Counted from the stretch's first letter, positions 35,579-44,818 are shown. The stretch is DNA of 64,000 nucleotides from a bacterium (GCA_021781705.1 JAJXWI010000004.1:1-64000); one strand, 5' to 3'. Translations and numbers: made by a program. The notes: generated by a model not told the origin, from the sequence alone.

Positions 35579-38251
35579 TTATGGCTGAAAAACTTTTAGC
35601 ATTTCGTTTACGGAAGAGAGCTTTCCCTCGAGGTCGCAGAGGTGTTCTTTTGCGTTTTCAACCACCTCCTGTGGAGCACCGCTCAAAAACTTTTGATTCG
35701 AAAGTTTGGCTCTGGAACCATTAACCCAACCCTCGAGTTCTTTTTTCTGCTTATTAAGTTTTGCGATCTCTGATGCTATGTCTACGGCATCTTTCAGAGG
35801 GAGAAAAAGAGTGCCGCAGTTCAATACGGCAGAAGGTGTCTGGCCGTCAAATTCTTGAAACGCGCCGCCTGAGAAAATATCTAATTTTTCGGCACTTAGC
35901 ATGTTTTTAATAATCTCGAGTTGCGACCTTATGAAAGCGGAAATTGTTTTGTCTTCAATTTTTAACGCAAAATTCACTTTTTTGCCGGATGGAATATTGT
36001 AGACAGCACGCATGTTTCGGCCTGCCCGGATGATGTCAAATTTTGATTCAACCATAGCTATTGTGGAGGTGTCATCTATTGTCTGGCCTATAGCTGTTTT
36101 CCTGAAAGAAGCTGGGTATTGCGCAAACATTATTGTTTCGCCATCTTCAAGGAATCCCATCAAGTGGGAAAGCTCTTCCGTAATATACGGCATGAATGGA
36201 TGAAGAAGCATCAAAATCTTGTGCAAAACAAAATCAAGAACGGTAAGAACCTGTTCCTTGTCTTTACCATCTGCAAAAATACGTCCTTTCGAAGATTCTA
36301 TGAACCAGTCGCAGAACTCGCTCCAAACAAACTCGTAGAGTTCATGAGTAGCCATGTGAAAACTGAATTTTTCGAGATGATTGGAAACGCTTTCTACCGT
36401 CGAATTAAGCCTTGAAAGTATCCATTTTTCATCAGCGGTGAGCTTTGAAAGGTCTACATTCTCAAGGTGTTTGAACCCTGAAGTTGTTTTGCCATGTATC
36501 TGTCTGAATCTGCAGGCATTCCAGATTTTGTTGGCAAAATTTCTGCCTATCTCGCACTTTTCATTGCTGTACCTGATGTCCAATCCTACTGGAGCTATAT
36601 AAATTATTGAGAATCTCAAAGCGTCAGCTCCGTAGGTAGCAATAACCTCAAGAGGGTCAGGAGAATTGCCGAGAGATTTGCTGAGTTTTCTTCCTTGCGA
36701 ATCCCTGATTATGCTGGTAAAATATACATTGCTGAACGGAATGTCGCCCTTGAATTCAATACCCGCCATAATCATTCTGGCAACCCAGAAGAAAATAATG
36801 TCAGGTCCCGTTACCAGATCATTAGTGGGATAGAAGTATTCCTGTTCGGGTGTTTGTTCCGGCCATCCCATAATAGAAAACGGCCAGAGCCATGAGCTGA
36901 ACCAGGTATCAAGAACATCTTCTTCCTGTTTCCAATTGCCTGAAGCCGGTGATTCCATTCCTACATAAATTTCATGGGTTTCCTGATTGTGCCAGGCGGG
37001 GATTCTATGCCCCCACCATATTTGACGGCTGATGCACCAGTCCTGAATATTTTCCATCCAGTTAAAATAAACTTTTGACCACCTGTCAGGATAAAATTTT
37101 ATTTTGCCGGAGCGAACAGCTTCTATTGCCGGCCTTGCCAGCTCTTTCATGTTGACAAACCACTGAGCGCTGACTCTCGGTTCAATCGGAACATCGCCTC
37201 TTTCGGAAAACCCGACATTATGCTTATGACTATCGGCTTTTACGAGAAGCTCTTGATCTTTCATCATGGCAAGAACTTTTTTGCGGCATTCAAAACGGTC
37301 CATGCCGCAAAATTCGGCGCCAGCATTTTCATTCATTGTGGCATCGTCGTTCATTATATTCACAACTTCGAGATTATGCCTTTTTCCAACAAGAAAGTCG
37401 TTGGGATCATGTGCCGGCGTAATTTTTACACAGCCTGTTCCGAATTCCATCTCTGCTATTTCGTCAGCTATGACCGGAATCTTTCTTCCTATTAGAGGCA
37501 AGTCTACTGTTTTTCCAATCAAATGTTTATACCTTTCATCGGCAGGATTAACAGCTACAGCCGTATCGCCAAGCATGGTTTCTGGTCTTGTTGTAGCTAT
37601 TTCCAGGAATCCGCTGCCATCAGAAAGAGGATATTTAAAATGGTAGAACGTGCCGTTAACTTCTTTGTAGATAACTTCTTCATCAGAAAGTGCCGTCAGG
37701 GATGTCGGGCACCAGTTTATCATTCTAACCCCGCGGTAAATATATCCTTTGTTATAAAGGTCAATAAAAACCTTGTTTACAGCCTGGTTTAACCCTTCAT
37801 CCAGTGTAAAACGCTCTCTTTCCCAGTCGCACGAGCAGCCTAGTTTTTTAAGTTGTTCGATAATTGTTCCGCCGTATTCCTTTTTCCACGTCCAGACCTT
37901 TTCTATAAATGTATCGCGTCCGAGATCGTGCCTGGTTTTTCCTTCCTTCTCTCTTAACATTTTTTCAACACGACTTTCGGTAGCGATGCCAGCGTGGTCA
38001 GTCCCGGGGAACCAGCAGGCAGAATACCCCTGCATCCTTTTCCATCTTATCAGAATATCTTGAAGTGTATTGTTTAGGACATGTCCCAGCGTAAGTATCC
38101 CCGTAACATTTGGCGGAGGAATAACTATAGAATATGGCTTTTTATTCTTATCAACTATACCCTTAAAGTAGCCCCTCTCTTTCCATAACGGAAACCATTT
38201 CGCCTCAACACTGGCAGGCTCGTATGCTTTTGGGATCTCTTTTGAACTCAT
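35579..38251 (-). CDS. valS: Valyl-tRNA synthetase
   Basis: 890 residues, the full class I enzyme. The HIGH-type motif is PPPNVTGILTLGHVLN, the KMSKS-type motif is GRKLSKSLGNSPDP, with CWFPGTDHAGIATE and the editing-domain TTRPETMLGDTAVAV. The C terminus has the coiled-coil arm (IASEIAKLNKQKKELEGW). A TAATGAG start follows GGAG at moderate distance. It lies downstream of rpmB, separated by the rpmB terminator, so it is probably transcribed on its own. Confidence 0.97.
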   Translation of the reverse strand: MSSKEIPKAYEPASVEAKWFPLWKERGYFKGIVDKNKKPYSIVIPPPNVTGILTLGHVLNNTLQDILIRWKRMQGYSACWFPGTDHAGIATESRVEKMLREKEGKTRHDLGRDTFIEKVWTWKKEYGGTIIEQLKKLGCSCDWERERFTLDEGLNQAVNKVFIDLYNKGYIYRGVRMINWCPTSLTALSDEEVIYKEVNGTFYHFKYPLSDGSGFLEIATTRPETMLGDTAVAVNPADERYKHLIGKTVDLPLIGRKIPVIADEIAEMEFGTGCVKITPAHDPNDFLVGKRHNLEVVNIMNDDATMNENAGAEFCGMDRFECRKKVLAMMKDQELLVKADSHKHNVGFSERGDVPIEPRVSAQWFVNMKELARPAIEAVRSGKIKFYPDRWSKVYFNWMENIQDWCISRQIWWGHRIPAWHNQETHEIYVGMESPASGNWKQEEDVLDTWFSSWLWPFSIMGWPEQTPEQEYFYPTNDLVTGPDIIFFWVARMIMAGIEFKGDIPFSNVYFTSIIRDSQGRKLSKSLGNSPDPLEVIATYGADALRFSIIYIAPVGLDIRYSNEKCEIGRNFANKIWNACRFRQIHGKTTSGFKHLENVDLSKLTADEKWILSRLNSTVESVSNHLEKFSFHMATHELYEFVWSEFCDWFIESSKGRIFADGKDKEQVLTVLDFVLHKILMLLHPFMPYITEELSHLMGFLEDGETIMFAQYPASFRKTAIGQTIDDTSTIAMVESKFDIIRAGRNMRAVYNIPSGKKVNFALKIEDKTISAFIRSQLEIIKNMLSAEKLDIFSGGAFQEFDGQTPSAVLNCGTLFLPLKDAVDIASEIAKLNKQKKELEGWVNGSRAKLSNQKFLSGAPQEVVENAKEHLCDLEGKLSSVNEMLKVFQP

Positions 38252-38302
38252 TATCTTCTGCGCTCCATAAAGTCTGTGTTAATTTCAATTATTGTATAAA
38301 CA

Positions 38303-38334
38303 ATAAAAAAAGCAGTCGGGCTTACCAGACTGCT
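38303..38334 (-). terminator. Intrinsic terminator of rpmB
   Basis: On the minus strand AGCAGTC (with further GG/CC pairs) and GACTGCT form a stem followed by TTTTTTATTG. Placed between rpmB and valS. Confidence 0.85.
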
Positions 38335-38366
38335 CTAACTTCCAAAGCAAATAAATTTTTCAGACA

Positions 38367-38594
38367 CTATGCTTTCTGAACTTTGCCTGAACGAATGCAA
38401 GACGTGCAAACCTTTACTCTCTTTACTTGGCCATTCACGCTAGCTTTAGCCACTTGCAGATTAGGTTTGAATGTTCTTTTGTTGTTTTTTACAACGTGCA
38501 TTCCAATCCCGCCTTTTTTCTTGGCAAGACCTTTTCTTGTAATTGTACCGCCAACAACTTTCGTTTTGCCGCAGATATCACAAACAGTACTCAT
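38367..38594 (-). CDS. rpmB: 50S ribosomal protein L28
   Basis: 75 residues from the ATG at 38594 (MSTVCDICGK). The zinc-binding form, with CDIC near the start and CTSC near the end. VVKNNKRTFKPNLQ is the L28 core. AAGGAG lies nine bases before this ATG; the upstream ATG at 38603 touches the site and would not be used efficiently. The tRNA-Lys gene lies 48 bases upstream on the same strand. Confidence 0.95.
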   Translation of the reverse strand: MSTVCDICGKTKVVGGTITRKGLAKKKGGIGMHVVKNNKRTFKPNLQVAKASVNGQVKRVKVCTSCIRSGKVQKA

Positions 38595-38642
38595 TTCGGC
38601 CATCTCCTTCAAAAAATATATAAACAACTATAATACTAAAAA

Positions 38643-38718
38643 TGGTGGGTTTGCTGGGATTCGAACCCAGGACCCCCTGCTTAAAAGGCAGGTGCATCTA
38701 CCACTGAGCTACAAACCC
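38643..38718 (-). tRNA. tRNA-Lys(TTT)
   Basis: 76 bases including an encoded CCA. Acceptor GGGTTTG/CAAACCC, anticodon TTT in loop CTTTTAA, T arm CTGGG TTCGAAT CCCAG. Directly upstream of rpmB on the same strand. Confidence 0.95.
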
Positions 38719-38840
38719 GAAAAACAGAGCTAATAAATTACTAACTATTGAAATCTAATCAAGCTGTAAAACGAAAAAATACCTTATTTTTTTAACTTAA
38801 AATTCTAATCACTTAAGTTTGTTATAACTTGCAGTTAAAC

Positions 38841-39749
38841 TTATCCTTTCTTTTCAGTATCAAGAGAAGCATCCCAAATGCGCGTACAATTTCGCCCAGA
38901 ACGTTTTGCGGCATACAATGCTCTGTCAGATCTCTCGATGGATTGCTCGGCCGTGACATCTGCGTCAATAAGCGTAAGTCCAAATGATGCGGTAATGCGG
39001 ATTTCCTTGCCTTCGTAAGAAATACTGCTTGCGGCAATCCCTTCACGCAATAGTTCAATAATCTTTAACCCTGATTTTATGTCAGTATTTTGCATGACAA
39101 TTAGAAATTCTTCTCCCCCATAACGAAACAGCTTGTCGTACGGCCTTAGGTTAAGCATTATATGGTTTGCTACCGAGGCTAAGACCTGGTCGCCTGCCAG
39201 ATGCCCATGAATGTCATTGATCGACTTGAAATGATCCAGATCCACCATCGCAATGCAGCATGACTCAACATTTCGTTTAACAAGTTCCTGCAATTCATGC
39301 AATTTAGTCAACATGCCAATACGTGTGCAAGCGCGGGTGAGCGGGTCATGATTATACAATAAATCCTCAAGTTCATATTTCAGTGTCTGAAGCTGGAGGC
39401 GCAGATTATTAATCGAATTACTAAAATTTTCGTAATCAATAAAGGAAATTGCCTCACCAGTACTCTTTTTTATTAGCAATTTTGCGGCAAGCCGATGCAT
39501 ACGCTCATGCTCAGTCTCTATCGCAATAAAACCTGAATGCCCCGATTTGTGAAGGTCTTGAGCATAGAACCACTGTCCAAAACGGCACTTTCTGTGCGCA
39601 TCATTTTCCACATCGCGTCCGTCGGGCGACATGCTGCATATCAAAGTGCGTAAAAGAGACTCATACCATTGATTGTGGTTATAAAGGGCTTGATCTAATT
39701 GCAACAGAGTATCCCTCAATTCGTTATTGTTTAAGTTCAGCATAGTCAT
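38841..39749 (-). CDS. dgcZ: Diguanylate cyclase with zinc-sensing CZB domain (DgcZ type)
   Basis: 302 residues from the ATG at 39749, eight bases after AGGAGG. The N-terminal CZB domain keeps the DgcZ zinc ligands H25, C55, H81 and H85 (FGQWFYA and HERMHRL). The C-terminal GGDEF domain has DPLTRACTRIGM, VDLDHFKSINDIHGH and YGGEEF, so it should make c-di-GMP. In E. coli DgcZ, zinc binding inhibits the cyclase. By eye its codons are richer in G/C than those of its neighbours, which may point to transfer. Confidence 0.87.
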   Translation of the reverse strand: MTMLNLNNNELRDTLLQLDQALYNHNQWYESLLRTLICSMSPDGRDVENDAHRKCRFGQWFYAQDLHKSGHSGFIAIETEHERMHRLAAKLLIKKSTGEAISFIDYENFSNSINNLRLQLQTLKYELEDLLYNHDPLTRACTRIGMLTKLHELQELVKRNVESCCIAMVDLDHFKSINDIHGHLAGDQVLASVANHIMLNLRPYDKLFRYGGEEFLIVMQNTDIKSGLKIIELLREGIAASSISYEGKEIRITASFGLTLIDADVTAEQSIERSDRALYAAKRSGRNCTRIWDASLDTEKKG

Positions 39750-40132
39750 TTCGTGTGCCTCCTTTTTTAATAAATAAAGCATTTACTCATGGCAGGTATT
39801 TTTTTGAGTAATTTTAAGTATATACTAATTCAGTGCAAGCTGTCAACCTTCTTAAGCTTAAATGCATTCAATTTACATTTAATCGGACGAAACAGAGGAC
39901 AAGTATTATTCGGCAAAACAGAAAATTTATAGCATCTTCAAGAAGTTTAAGGATAAATTGGAAACGTAGAAAACCAGCAAATCTAACTCATACGCTTTTG
40001 CCGATGTCAGAAGAAAAACCAGAAATTTTATTCTGGCAGCTATATCTGAGCGTTCATCTTGATTATATTAATAATGAGAAAAAGAGAAGTTCTGAGCTAG
40101 TTACAAATAATAATAACATAAGGATTTTTAGA

Positions 40133-40360
40133 ATGCCTATTTTTGAATATCAGTGCAAAGGATGTGGAAAAATTTTTGAAAAATTAACTTTTGATAGGGT
40201 TAAAATACCGGAATGCCCCTCCTGCAAATCTAGTGATACGGAAAAGAAATTGTCTATGTTTAGCGGAATAGTGTCAGGCTCAGATAAAAGCTGTCCTGCA
40301 AAAAGCACCTGCGAATCGTCAGGTCATACCTGCGGCAGCTGCTGCCCAATGCACCATTAG
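40133..40360 (+). CDS. FmdB-type zinc-ribbon protein
   Basis: 75 residues from the ATG at 40133 (MPIFEYQCKGCGKIFEKL). The first half is the FmdB/CxxC-CxxC zinc ribbon (CKGC...CPSC) with FEKL as usual; the tail is rich in Cys, Ser and His (SCPAKSTCESSGHTCGSCCP). Role unknown; often called a putative regulatory protein. The frame stays open further upstream to 39833, but that part has no family resemblance and no good start. Confidence 0.75.
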   Translation: MPIFEYQCKGCGKIFEKLTFDRVKIPECPSCKSSDTEKKLSMFSGIVSGSDKSCPAKSTCESSGHTCGSCCPMHH

Positions 40361-40518
40361 GATAGTTGGTGGTTGGTGGACAAACTAACAACAGTCAGCT
40401 GTAAACTTATAGATAAAAAGCGTTGCTGCACTCTGTCCAGAAAACGCTATTTATTCGTGCAGCTTAGCAATAAAAATTAACTAAACTAGTACAAATGTCG
40501 AATGCTGGTGAATGAGAT

Positions 40519-40604
40519 GGAGGGCCTCGCTTCGTCGAGGCCGAAAATAAGTGCGGACGAGCCGACCCTGCTAAAACGCATGGTAAAAGCTCGTCCCTCC
40601 CTCC
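40519..40604. repeat. BIME/REP-like palindromic repeat, type II copy 2
   Basis: Starts GGAGGG and ends in CCCTCC. First hairpin GGCCTCG, loop CTTCGT, CGAGGCC; second stem GGACGAG / CTCGTCC enclosing CCTGCTAAAACGCATGG. Both stems differ from the copy at 659-738 but stay paired. The surrounding stretch 40361-40857 has no convincing gene. Confidence 0.75.
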
Positions 40605-40857
40605 ATATGATTTACCGAACTCTTACGATTAGCAAGGCCGCTTTCGCTCGAAAAAATAGTGAGCTTCATACAAACACACATTTACTAATCAAAACTAAAG
40701 ACTGTTCGGACGAAACCTTATACTCCACATTTTTAGCTAAATGGGAACTGCAGATTTCGTGGCTTGAGCTGTCGGTGAGTTTGAAATCGTTTTCCTATAT
40801 GCCGTTAAAAAGTTGCCAACGATGAAAGGCTTACTTAACTGCTTAAATTGAAATGTA

Positions 40858-41493
40858 TTATGAGCCCTTGTTATGCGCAGTTTCTATTTTGCGTTTTTCA
40901 ATCCAGGTCTTCATATTTTCTATTATCTCACTAAAAGGTAGCGCTTCAAAATCATTTGAATCAAGGCCCGCTTTTTTTAATACTTTGTCATTTTTATAGC
41001 TAAAGTCATTATATTCTAACCATATTTCCTTATATCCAGGAATATTTGTTTTTTGGGTCTTGAACCAATCTCTAACGACCTTAATTATTTTTTCAGGGTT
41101 GTTTTCGTGTGCAAAGATATCATTACCTGAAATATCTGATATAACTTGCTTGTATCTGTGCTTTTCTTTTTCAAGTATTAAAATTTTTTTATCAGAGTAC
41201 AATTTATCATCAGATAATTTCAAACCAAAATCAATACCACATTCAAAAGGCATGTTAAATCTTGGAAGATCATTATCTTTTAATGGCTCCATCCTGGACA
41301 AATCATGAATTGAGTATTTTGAGTTAGATATCAATCTCTTAATTTGTGAAAGTCTAAATTCTCCGCTATCTGATGTTTCTGATATTTGAGGATTAATATT
41401 ATTATATATCAGTGTAAATAATAATGGTTTTAAAAGTGGAAAATATGAATTATCAAATGGACAATTTATGAAAGCATTTTCCTGGTAAATCAT
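40858..41493 (-). CDS. Deoxyribosyltransferase/TIR-like protein, possible defence or toxin effector
   Basis: 211 residues. AFINCPFDNSYFPLLKPLLF, then RLISNSKYSIHDLSRME with D64, then FNMPFECGIDFGLKL with E84. This order matches the Rossmann-like fold of nucleoside 2-deoxyribosyltransferases and TIR-type NAD-consuming domains, in which a Glu in the later segment is catalytic. The family is widespread but not characterised as far as I know. Its partner, a DUF2188 protein, lies 13 bases upstream in the same operon, and a repeat unit lies near its 3' end. A toxin or immune role is inference. Confidence 0.55.
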   Translation of the reverse strand: MIYQENAFINCPFDNSYFPLLKPLLFTLIYNNINPQISETSDSGEFRLSQIKRLISNSKYSIHDLSRMEPLKDNDLPRFNMPFECGIDFGLKLSDDKLYSDKKILILEKEKHRYKQVISDISGNDIFAHENNPEKIIKVVRDWFKTQKTNIPGYKEIWLEYNDFSYKNDKVLKKAGLDSNDFEALPFSEIIENMKTWIEKRKIETAHNKGS

Positions 41494-41506
41494 CGCTAAT
41501 ATTTTT

Positions 41507-41905
41507 TTATTTCTTTTTTACAGTTGAATTATTAAGGATAATTTCAGAAGCCGACATATTAATCGCCTCATTTAAAGCGCTATCTATAGTTGAAAAAGTA
41601 GAAGTAACTTTCTTTAATCCTACAGGTTGCACTATCCATGAATCTTTTTTATTTAAAATTCTAACTCTCTTATTATTTGTGAAGGCTCCGTCACTTTTAT
41701 GAACAACAATAGAAGACGCTGATTTTATATTTGCAGCAACTTTTAATGCATTAAATTCGGATGGTTTAATCACTAATGCTTTTTTAGCTCCTTCCTTTTT
41801 TACTGACCATCCATCTAAACTTTCAATAATATGAACAGTTCCACTGTTTACGGTTGCAGCTTGTCTAAAGCTTTCTAATAATTTGTTTTGCCTTAATTTT
41901 GCCAT
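41507..41905 (-). CDS. DUF2188-domain protein
   Basis: 132 residues. VHIIESLDGWSVKKEGAKKA, a helix with AANIKSASSIVVHKSDG and FTNNKRVRI follow DUF2188, a small alpha/beta fold. A second, weaker half (DSWIVQPVGLKKVTSTFSTI...ALNEAIN) looks like a repeat of the same unit. No enzyme motif. First gene of a two-gene operon with the deoxyribosyltransferase-like gene, so it may be its partner or neutraliser. AGGAAG precedes the ATG. Confidence 0.65.
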   Translation of the reverse strand: MAKLRQNKLLESFRQAATVNSGTVHIIESLDGWSVKKEGAKKALVIKPSEFNALKVAANIKSASSIVVHKSDGAFTNNKRVRILNKKDSWIVQPVGLKKVTSTFSTIDSALNEAINMSASEIILNNSTVKKK

Positions 41906-41943
41906 ATCTTCCTGTATATTTTTATGTTGGTATTATTTGCATA

Positions 41944-44388
41944 TCAGATAAACAAAGTTGTGGAGCTTTGTTCGGAGAGTGCGGCAAAATTTGCTACTCC
42001 TGCTATTTCAACGCCATCAATGAGTTCTTCGGGTTTGATTCCCATTACATTCATGGCCATATCACAGGCAAGAAATTTTACGCCTATTTCTTGCGCCTGT
42101 TTCATGAGCTCTGGAAGAGTCCCGACATTCTTATTCTTCATTACATGCTTCATCATAGCAGTTCCCATTCCCATCATGTGCATTTTTGAGAGAGCCAACT
42201 TTCCCGCGCCTCTCGGCATCATAAAGCCAAACATCCTGCTCAATAAGTCTTTCTTTACTAATGGTGGACTTTCTTTTCGAAGCACGTTTAAACCCCAGAA
42301 TGTGCAGAATATTGAGACACCGTGCCCGAGCGAAGCAAAGCCTGTCGCAATTATCATTGCGGCCATAGCCTTATCCAGGTCATTTGAAAAAAGAACAATT
42401 GTGCTCTTTTTATTTTTCACCGTATTGCAGCTCGTATTGGTTTGAGAAATACAAGCCTCAGTTTTTCTGATAAGAGCCTCTATTCTATTTCCATCTTTTT
42501 TAATATCTGTCAAAACATTTCCGGTGGAACTGCACCAGGAAGGTAAATCTTTGAAAAACCCGATGTCATTTGCGATAACTTTTAGTACTTGCCCTACACT
42601 CAATAAATTTAAAGCTTCCCTTACTTTAACTATCGGACCTGGACACTGTAATCCGCAAATGTCTATTTCTTTGTCAAAATTCGGCGCCATATTCTCCTCA
42701 GTTTCAGACTTAAAAACGCCTTTTGTTGTAAAATAGTCATCACTAACTGCTGTAAAGGTTGTGGGCTGGTAAAGTTTCCAGACAAGATATCCTCCGCTCA
42801 AATTCTTAACTTTATAGCCATTATTCTTAAAAATTCTTTCCGCGATGTATCCTCGTAATCCGACTCTGCAAAATACAACAATCAGTTTTTCTTTTTGAAA
42901 TCTACTAAGATTTTTCCTTACTGCTCCAAGGGGAATGTTTACTGCTCCCGGAATAGTCCCTGCCTCAAACTCATCCGGCCCTCTTACATCGACAAGGAAA
43001 GCATCTTCAGGAATATTATCGGAATTCACAATTTCAGATTTTCCGCTCAAAATATCCGAGCCGACAAAACCTGCAATATTGATGGGGTCTTTTGCGGAAT
43101 TGTAAGGCGGGGCATAAGCCAGTTCGAGTTCTTCAAGATCATGCAAAGCAAGGCCGGTTCTTATTGCAATTGCGAGTGCATCTATTCTTTTATCTACACT
43201 CTTTCCGCCTACAATCTGAGAGCCAAGTATTTTTCCGGATTTGTCCGCTATTATCTTAACGAACATGCTCTCTGAACCAGGATAATACGAGGCATTCGAT
43301 CCCGGCACTACATAATACTTGAAGTAATCAACTTTTTCAGCTTTCAACTTTCTCTCGTTGCATCCGACACAGGCGGCAGTAAGGTTAAATACCTTGCATA
43401 TTGCAGTTCCAAGCGAACCTTTATATTCTTTTTCTGCTCCAAAAACATTGTCCGCTGCAATTCTTCCCTGCTTGTTAGCCGGACCTGCCAACGGGATCAT
43501 AGTTTGTTTATTGAGGATCAAATCATTTACTTCTGCAGCATCACCAACAGCAAAAACATCAACGACATTTGTTCGAAGACATTTGTCAACGACTATTCCG
43601 CCTCTTGAATTAAGTTTTATTCCAGAATCCTTTAAGAATTCGGTATTTGGCGTCACGCCTATGGAAAATATTACGATATCTGCGGTTATGCATGAACCTT
43701 TGTCTGTGGTAAGTATAAACTTTTTGCTCGCATCTTTATCTATCTTAATAACGGATGTGTTGAGCATAAGATTTATGCCATTTGAAATCATTTCTTTTTC
43801 AAGAATAGAAGCCATTTCCTTGTCAAACGGGGGCAGAAGCTGATCAATTTTTTCGATGATAGTTGTTTTTATTCCCAGTCCAGCCAGGTTTTCGGCAACT
43901 TCAATACCGATAAAGCCTCCGCCCACGACTACCGCATTTCTGGCTCCATCTTTTATTTTTGCAATAATCTTGTCCATATCAGGAATGGTCCAGAGAACGT
44001 CTACATCGTTGTCTTTTATGCCTGGAATATCTGGAATAAATGGCATGGATCCGGGAGAAAGTATAAGTTTATCGTATGATTCGGTATAAACTTTTCCGTT
44101 TGATAAGTCTTTTACTGTAATTTCTTTTTTACTAGGAGAGACACTGATGACTTCATTTTTTATCCTGACTTCGATATTAGCCCGTTTTTTTAAAGCTTCC
44201 GGAGTCATTACCAGGAGGTCTTCTCTCTCTCTTATTACCTTTCCCACATGGTAAGGAAGCCCGCAGTTGGCAAAAGAAACATATTCCCCTTTTTCAAACA
44301 ATATTATTTCTGTATCTTCACTGTTTCGCCTTGCTCTTGCCGCAGCACTGGCTCCGCCCGCAACTCCGCCAACTATTAAAAGTTTCAT
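41944..44388 (-). CDS. CoA-disulfide reductase fused to rhodanese, TusA and DsrE domains
   Basis: 814 residues, four domains. Residues 1-~450: FAD/NAD(P)-dependent oxidoreductase of the CoA-disulfide-reductase group, with VGGVAGGASAAARARR and the active Cys C42 in FANCGLPYHVG. About 460-555: rhodanese with the Cys loop VVFCRVGLRGY. About 575-650: TusA/SirA with DICGLQCPGPIVK. About 660-814: DsrE/DsrF-like domain (STIVLFSNDLDKAMAAM...). It should reduce persulfide- or CoA-linked sulfur and pass sulfur between carriers. AAAGGAG precedes the ATG; single gene. Confidence 0.88.
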   Translation of the reverse strand: MKLLIVGGVAGGASAAARARRNSEDTEIILFEKGEYVSFANCGLPYHVGKVIREREDLLVMTPEALKKRANIEVRIKNEVISVSPSKKEITVKDLSNGKVYTESYDKLILSPGSMPFIPDIPGIKDNDVDVLWTIPDMDKIIAKIKDGARNAVVVGGGFIGIEVAENLAGLGIKTTIIEKIDQLLPPFDKEMASILEKEMISNGINLMLNTSVIKIDKDASKKFILTTDKGSCITADIVIFSIGVTPNTEFLKDSGIKLNSRGGIVVDKCLRTNVVDVFAVGDAAEVNDLILNKQTMIPLAGPANKQGRIAADNVFGAEKEYKGSLGTAICKVFNLTAACVGCNERKLKAEKVDYFKYYVVPGSNASYYPGSESMFVKIIADKSGKILGSQIVGGKSVDKRIDALAIAIRTGLALHDLEELELAYAPPYNSAKDPINIAGFVGSDILSGKSEIVNSDNIPEDAFLVDVRGPDEFEAGTIPGAVNIPLGAVRKNLSRFQKEKLIVVFCRVGLRGYIAERIFKNNGYKVKNLSGGYLVWKLYQPTTFTAVSDDYFTTKGVFKSETEENMAPNFDKEIDICGLQCPGPIVKVREALNLLSVGQVLKVIANDIGFFKDLPSWCSSTGNVLTDIKKDGNRIEALIRKTEACISQTNTSCNTVKNKKSTIVLFSNDLDKAMAAMIIATGFASLGHGVSIFCTFWGLNVLRKESPPLVKKDLLSRMFGFMMPRGAGKLALSKMHMMGMGTAMMKHVMKNKNVGTLPELMKQAQEIGVKFLACDMAMNVMGIKPEELIDGVEIAGVANFAALSEQSSTTLFI

Positions 44389-44594
44389 ATAACTCCTTTA
44401 TTTCTAGAATTCCGGCACTACATAGTTGCGGAAGACTGATAAATTACTTTACATCTTTTTGCGCAGGCATCAAACGTCTGCGCGGATTTCTTCGACTCCA
44501 CCACCACTGTTTTATCTAATAGTTCGCGTACTTTTTCTGCCATCATGATGGCTTATGAGTTGTATAATTATAGTAAAGGCAAAAAAAGCAAACC

Positions 44595-44798
44595 CTAAAT
44601 TTTATTAGAATAAACAAGTCTGGCAAAATGTTCAAAAGATCTGTCGTAAGTAGCTTCTGATTCAGCATTGAAACAGCATCCTGGAAGTTCTCTGTTTTTT
44701 AAATGATGACTCAAACATTCACAACATACGCCTTTTCTGGGACACGGGTCATAAGTACAATTACAGTGTTCTTTATTTGTATCTTTTTTACAGTTCAT
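44595..44798 (-). CDS. Small cysteine-rich protein (DUF6485-like)
   Basis: 67 residues with nine cysteines in CNCTYDPCPRKGVCCECL and GCCFNAE, which look like a metal-binding knuckle. Matches the small DUF6485 group common in anaerobes. It sits 20 bases downstream of the apgM start side on the same strand order (apgM ends at 44819 and this gene starts at 44798), so it is probably translated from the apgM transcript. Confidence 0.65.
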   Translation of the reverse strand: MNCKKDTNKEHCNCTYDPCPRKGVCCECLSHHLKNRELPGCCFNAESEATYDRSFEHFARLVYSNKI

Positions 44799-44818
44799 AA
44801 AACTCTCTATTTAGATAT

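Noticed and set aside
40502-40825. A 107-codon open frame on the plus strand
   Set aside because: It runs straight through the palindromic repeat at 40519-40604 and shows no protein-like pattern beyond it.
42895-43275. Plus-strand frames of over 100 codons inside the CoA-disulfide-reductase gene
   Set aside because: They lie wholly within a clear long gene on the other strand; typical antisense shadows.
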